A DNA stretch of 15,174 nucleotides, taken from positions 1-15,174 of the forward strand of contig JASBZK010000044.1 of NCBI GenBank assembly GCA_029983505.1. Direction: 5' to 3'. The number at the start of each line of letters is the position of its first letter. Positions within the stretch are counted from its first letter, which is position 1. Below, one piece after another: positions 12,531-15,174 of this stretch. Made by a program: the position numbers and the translations under genes. The notes below the pieces were generated by a model, which was not told where the DNA came from, did no database searches, and saw only the letters and a program-made list of their open reading frames with translations. Source of the stretch: Porphyromonas sp. Its GTDB lineage: Bacteria > Bacteroidota > Bacteroidia > Bacteroidales > Porphyromonadaceae.

Positions 12531-14444
12531 ATGGCAAATACGTACAACATTTCGGCACTTAACGAGATGACCAGTGAGGAACTGGATAAGACTGCAAAAG
12601 AACTCGGTCTCGAGATCGCTCCGGGGACTTCGCAGATGAATATCATTTATGCCATCTTGGACCGTCAGGCCGTCCTTTTGTCCCAAAAATTCAGAAGCAA
12701 AAAAGGCGACGACAAAGACGACGAACACAAGGCGGAAGGCGATAATGCCGGTGCGAGATCCCAGAGACGCAAAAGGGGACAGGGGAAAAAGAATAACACC
12801 GCATCACTTTTCGAGGAAAACCAAGAGGCTTCCGCCGAGGGTGCCGAGCCGGAGAAAAAAGAGGAAACGGCTCCGGAAAAGAGAAGAAGGGGACGCCCCA
12901 AGAAGTCGGAGTCCGCGCCCGTGGCAAAAGAAACCGATGCCGAGAAGCAGACCGAGGAGCAGACGGAACCCGCTCAGGAGAGTGTACAGAAGAATCACAT
13001 CCCCCAGGTCTTTGTCAATAAGAACGCCAATAACACCGTCCTCAACGATATGATGGGGATGATTTCTCAGACCAATAACAACCGCAAAAAGCAGGCGGAA
13101 GCAGAGGTTCAGAAGAAAGAGGGCGTGAATCCGATCCAGCAGCCCAAAGATGCGGCGAAAGTGCAGAGGCAGATCACGGACACCGACGGGACCCGTCCCG
13201 TGGGCGGAGATAAGGCTCAGAGTCCGAAACAGCAGAATGCACCGCAGAAGCAGAACCCCTCACCCCAAAAGCCCGCAAACCAACCACAGCAGACCAAGAC
13301 TCCCGAATACGATTTCGGCGATAACCTCAAGTCCACCGGCGTCCTCGAAGTACTTCCGGACGGATATGGATTCATCCGGTCTGCCGACTACAACTACCTC
13401 TCCTCTCCGGATGACGTCTACGTCTCCCAGCAGCAGATTAAGACCTACGGGCTGAAAACCGGCGACGTAGTCGAAGCAATCATCGGACTGCCGAAAGACA
13501 AAGACAAGTTTTTCCCGATGAAGAAGCTCGTACAGCTCAACGGCTTCGAGCCTATGGCCGTCCGCGACCGCGTCCCCTTCGACCACCTCACCCCGCTCTT
13601 TCCGACAGAGAAGTTTAAGCTCGAGAGCCCGGGCAGCACGGCCGTCTACGACAAGCTCGCCGTACGGATCGTGGACCTTTTCTCGCCCATAGGCAAAGGT
13701 CAGCGCGGTCTCATCGTGGCTCAGCCCAAGACCGGTAAGACGATGCTTCTCAAAGACATCGCCAATGCCATCGCATACAACCATCCGGAAGTCTATATGA
13801 TCATCCTCCTCATCGACGAACGCCCCGAGGAGGTGACCGATATGGCCCGTAACGTGGACGCGGAAGTCATCGCTTCCACCTTCGACGAGCCTGCGGAGCA
13901 GCACGTGAAAATAGCCGACCTCGTCCTCCAAAAAGCCAAGAGACTTGTCGAATGCGGACACGACGTCGTCATCCTCCTCGACTCCATCACTCGTCTCGCC
14001 CGCGCCTACAACACGGTGCAGCCGGCAAGCGGACGTATCCTCTCCGGTGGGGTGGACGCAAACGCACTCCAGAAACCGAAGCGGTTCTTCGGCGCGGCCA
14101 GAAACATCGAAAACGGCGGCTCTCTCACTATCCTTGCCACAGCACTCACCGAGACCGGCTCCAAGATGGATGACGTGATCTTCGAGGAGTTCAAGGGAAC
14201 CGGCAATATGGAACTGCAACTCGACCGCAAACTGGCCAATAAGCGCATCTTCCCCGCCATCGACATCCTCGCATCCAGCACACGAAGAGACGACCTGCTC
14301 CTCGACAAAGAGACGCTGAACCGGATGTGGGTACTCCGCCGGGAGCTGAACGAGATGACCAGCATCGAATCTATGGAACTCATCCTCAAAAATATGCGTA
14401 ACACCATAGACAACGTAGAGTTCCTCGCCTCCATGAACTCCTAA
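12531..14444 (+). CDS. rho: Transcription termination factor Rho with long disordered insertion
   Basis: A 637-residue Rho, about 220 residues longer than the E. coli protein. It is the hexameric RNA helicase that ends transcription. Residues ~1-50 form the N-terminal helical domain (ALNEMTSEELDKTAKELGLE). Residues ~55-260 are a charged, Gln/Lys/Pro/Asn-rich low-complexity insertion with an AT-hook-like RRRGRPKK at about 118-125. The RNA-binding cold-shock-type domain has RNP1 DGYGFIR at 277-283. The ATPase core has Walker A with GKT at 402-404, Walker B DVVILLDS at 478-485, the Q-loop segment SGGVDANALQKPK, and FFGAARNIENGG. The start at 12531 (MANTYNISALNEM) is chosen over an upstream in-frame ATG at 12468, because homology begins there. 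Long insertions of this kind are known in Bacteroidota Rho. Confidence 0.96.
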   Translation: MANTYNISALNEMTSEELDKTAKELGLEIAPGTSQMNIIYAILDRQAVLLSQKFRSKKGDDKDDEHKAEGDNAGARSQRRKRGQGKKNNTASLFEENQEASAEGAEPEKKEETAPEKRRRGRPKKSESAPVAKETDAEKQTEEQTEPAQESVQKNHIPQVFVNKNANNTVLNDMMGMISQTNNNRKKQAEAEVQKKEGVNPIQQPKDAAKVQRQITDTDGTRPVGGDKAQSPKQQNAPQKQNPSPQKPANQPQQTKTPEYDFGDNLKSTGVLEVLPDGYGFIRSADYNYLSSPDDVYVSQQQIKTYGLKTGDVVEAIIGLPKDKDKFFPMKKLVQLNGFEPMAVRDRVPFDHLTPLFPTEKFKLESPGSTAVYDKLAVRIVDLFSPIGKGQRGLIVAQPKTGKTMLLKDIANAIAYNHPEVYMIILLIDERPEEVTDMARNVDAEVIASTFDEPAEQHVKIADLVLQKAKRLVECGHDVVILLDSITRLARAYNTVQPASGRILSGGVDANALQKPKRFFGAARNIENGGSLTILATALTETGSKMDDVIFEEFKGTGNMELQLDRKLANKRIFPAIDILASSTRRDDLLLDKETLNRMWVLRRELNEMTSIESMELILKNMRNTIDNVEFLASMNS

Positions 14445-15152
14445 ATGGTTCTTTCCTCGAGTCTTCGGAGCTTTCTTTTCGCGCTCCTTATCGCTCTTGT
14501 CCCCGCGGGTCTCTGTGCCCAAGAGGATTTGACGGAAACCGGGTGGGCGCGTGAGATGGTGTCTGCCGGGCTCGTCAACCTGAGCGAAAAGATCCCGGAC
14601 ATAGAGGTCGACTTGATGTACTCCCGAGGGGACAACTTCATGGGCACCGACGTCTACGGGGCGTTAGAAGATGCGTACCTGGATCCCGGGTTCGCCGAAA
14701 GATTGAAAAAGGCTCAAGCCCTGCTCAAGCAAGAGCTGGGGTCAAAGTACTCGCTCATCATCTATGATGCCGCCCGTCCGCTCTCGGTGCAAAGAAAGAT
14801 GTGGGACGTCGTCCGCGACACGCCGAACCGGAAGTACGTCGCCTCTCCAGCCCGTGGCGGAGGCAGGCACAACTACGGGTTAGCGGTCGACCTGTCCATC
14901 GTCGACACGTCCACCGGCACCCCGCTCGATATGGGCAGCTCTGTGGATCATTTCGGGGTCACGTCCCACATCGGGGATGAGGCAGTTTTGGTCAAAAGAG
15001 GTCTCATCACACCCGAAGCGAAGTCCAACAGAGCCTACCTGCACGGGCTAATGAAGCGGGTCGGGCTCAGACCCATTCGTAAAGAGTGGTGGCACTTCGA
15101 GGAGTACACTTCGATCCGGTCGGTGCGGAGACACAAACTATTGGACTTCTGA
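14445..15152 (+). CDS. ddpX: VanX/DdpX-type D-Ala-D-Ala dipeptidase (peptidase family M15D)
   Basis: A 235-residue zinc dipeptidase with a signal peptide (hydrophobic core LFALLIALVPAG, cleavage likely after LCA), so it probably acts in the periplasm. The family hydrolyses D-Ala-D-Ala. Zinc ligands are H142 and D149 in RHNYGLAVD and H217 in EWWHFE; E214 is the catalytic base and R111 in DAARPL the transition-state arginine. The usual serine two residues before the glycine-rich turn is not obvious (GGGRHNYG). The ATG directly follows the rho stop (TAAATG), so translation is probably coupled and the gene co-transcribed with rho. No vanH, vanA or two-component genes are beside it, so wall-dipeptide recycling is more likely than vancomycin resistance. 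Confidence 0.9.
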   Translation: MVLSSSLRSFLFALLIALVPAGLCAQEDLTETGWAREMVSAGLVNLSEKIPDIEVDLMYSRGDNFMGTDVYGALEDAYLDPGFAERLKKAQALLKQELGSKYSLIIYDAARPLSVQRKMWDVVRDTPNRKYVASPARGGGRHNYGLAVDLSIVDTSTGTPLDMGSSVDHFGVTSHIGDEAVLVKRGLITPEAKSNRAYLHGLMKRVGLRPIRKEWWHFEEYTSIRSVRRHKLLDF

Positions 15153-15174
15153 TTTGTAATCAGTCGGTCGTTGG

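Noticed and set aside
13260..14522. Minus-strand open frame of 420 codons, antisense to rho
   Set aside because: Shadow of the highly conserved rho coding strand; the translation shows no known motifs.
14445..15152. Vancomycin resistance locus
   Set aside because: Only a VanX-like dipeptidase is present. It has a signal peptide, unlike cytoplasmic VanX, and no vanH, vanA, vanR or vanS lies next to it within the window.

Overview
The window looks like chromosomal DNA of a Bacteroidales bacterium, most likely Porphyromonas or a close relative. The evidence is a SusC/SusD pair, a Rho factor with a very long disordered N-terminal insertion, scarce Shine-Dalgarno sites, and several promoters of the Bacteroidota type (TTG or TTT, about 19-20 bases, then TAnnTTTG). 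Coding DNA is moderately GC-rich. No transposase, integrase, phage gene or CRISPR array is visible.

Layout. (1) 1-3063, minus strand: an intact SusD-like lipoprotein gene lies downstream of a wrecked SusC TonB-dependent receptor. The receptor has lost its N-terminal half and a piece of its last barrel strands. (2) 3064-4232 has no genes: an AT-rich stretch, then a ~590-base palindromic element made of nested inverted repeats and small hairpins, then a cluster of 23-base-spaced repeats. (3) 4233-4781, plus strand: a Blc-type lipocalin lipoprotein with a clear terminator. (4) 9135-5014, minus strand: one promoter followed by a divergent RluA-like pseudouridine synthase, DsbD and MazG. (5) 11722-9319, minus strand: one promoter followed by a SPOR-domain lipoprotein, MurB and a PhnP-like metallo-beta-lactamase-fold hydrolase; the last two overlap by ATGA. 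(6) 11797-15152, plus strand: a 129-base inverted repeat, another 23-base repeat cluster, tRNA-Tyr(GTA), rho, and a VanX/DdpX-type dipeptidase whose ATG directly follows the rho stop.

Functionally most genes are housekeeping: peptidoglycan precursor synthesis (MurB), peptidoglycan binding (SPOR), cell-wall dipeptide hydrolysis (VanX-like), periplasmic thiol reduction (DsbD), nucleotide sanitation (MazG), RNA modification and transcription termination.

The most unusual signal is non-coding. Six clusters of a degenerate, near-palindromic decamer (consensus about GGTACGTAYC, full palindrome GGTACGTACC) are placed 22-24, usually exactly 23, bases apart. Five are intergenic, at 229-308, 3901-4026, 4919-4974, 9211-9312 and 11945-12024. 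One lies inside the dsbD coding region at 7340-7418, in the interdomain linker. I do not recognise this family. It looks like an expanding dispersed repeat or an array of sites for a dimeric DNA- or RNA-binding factor.
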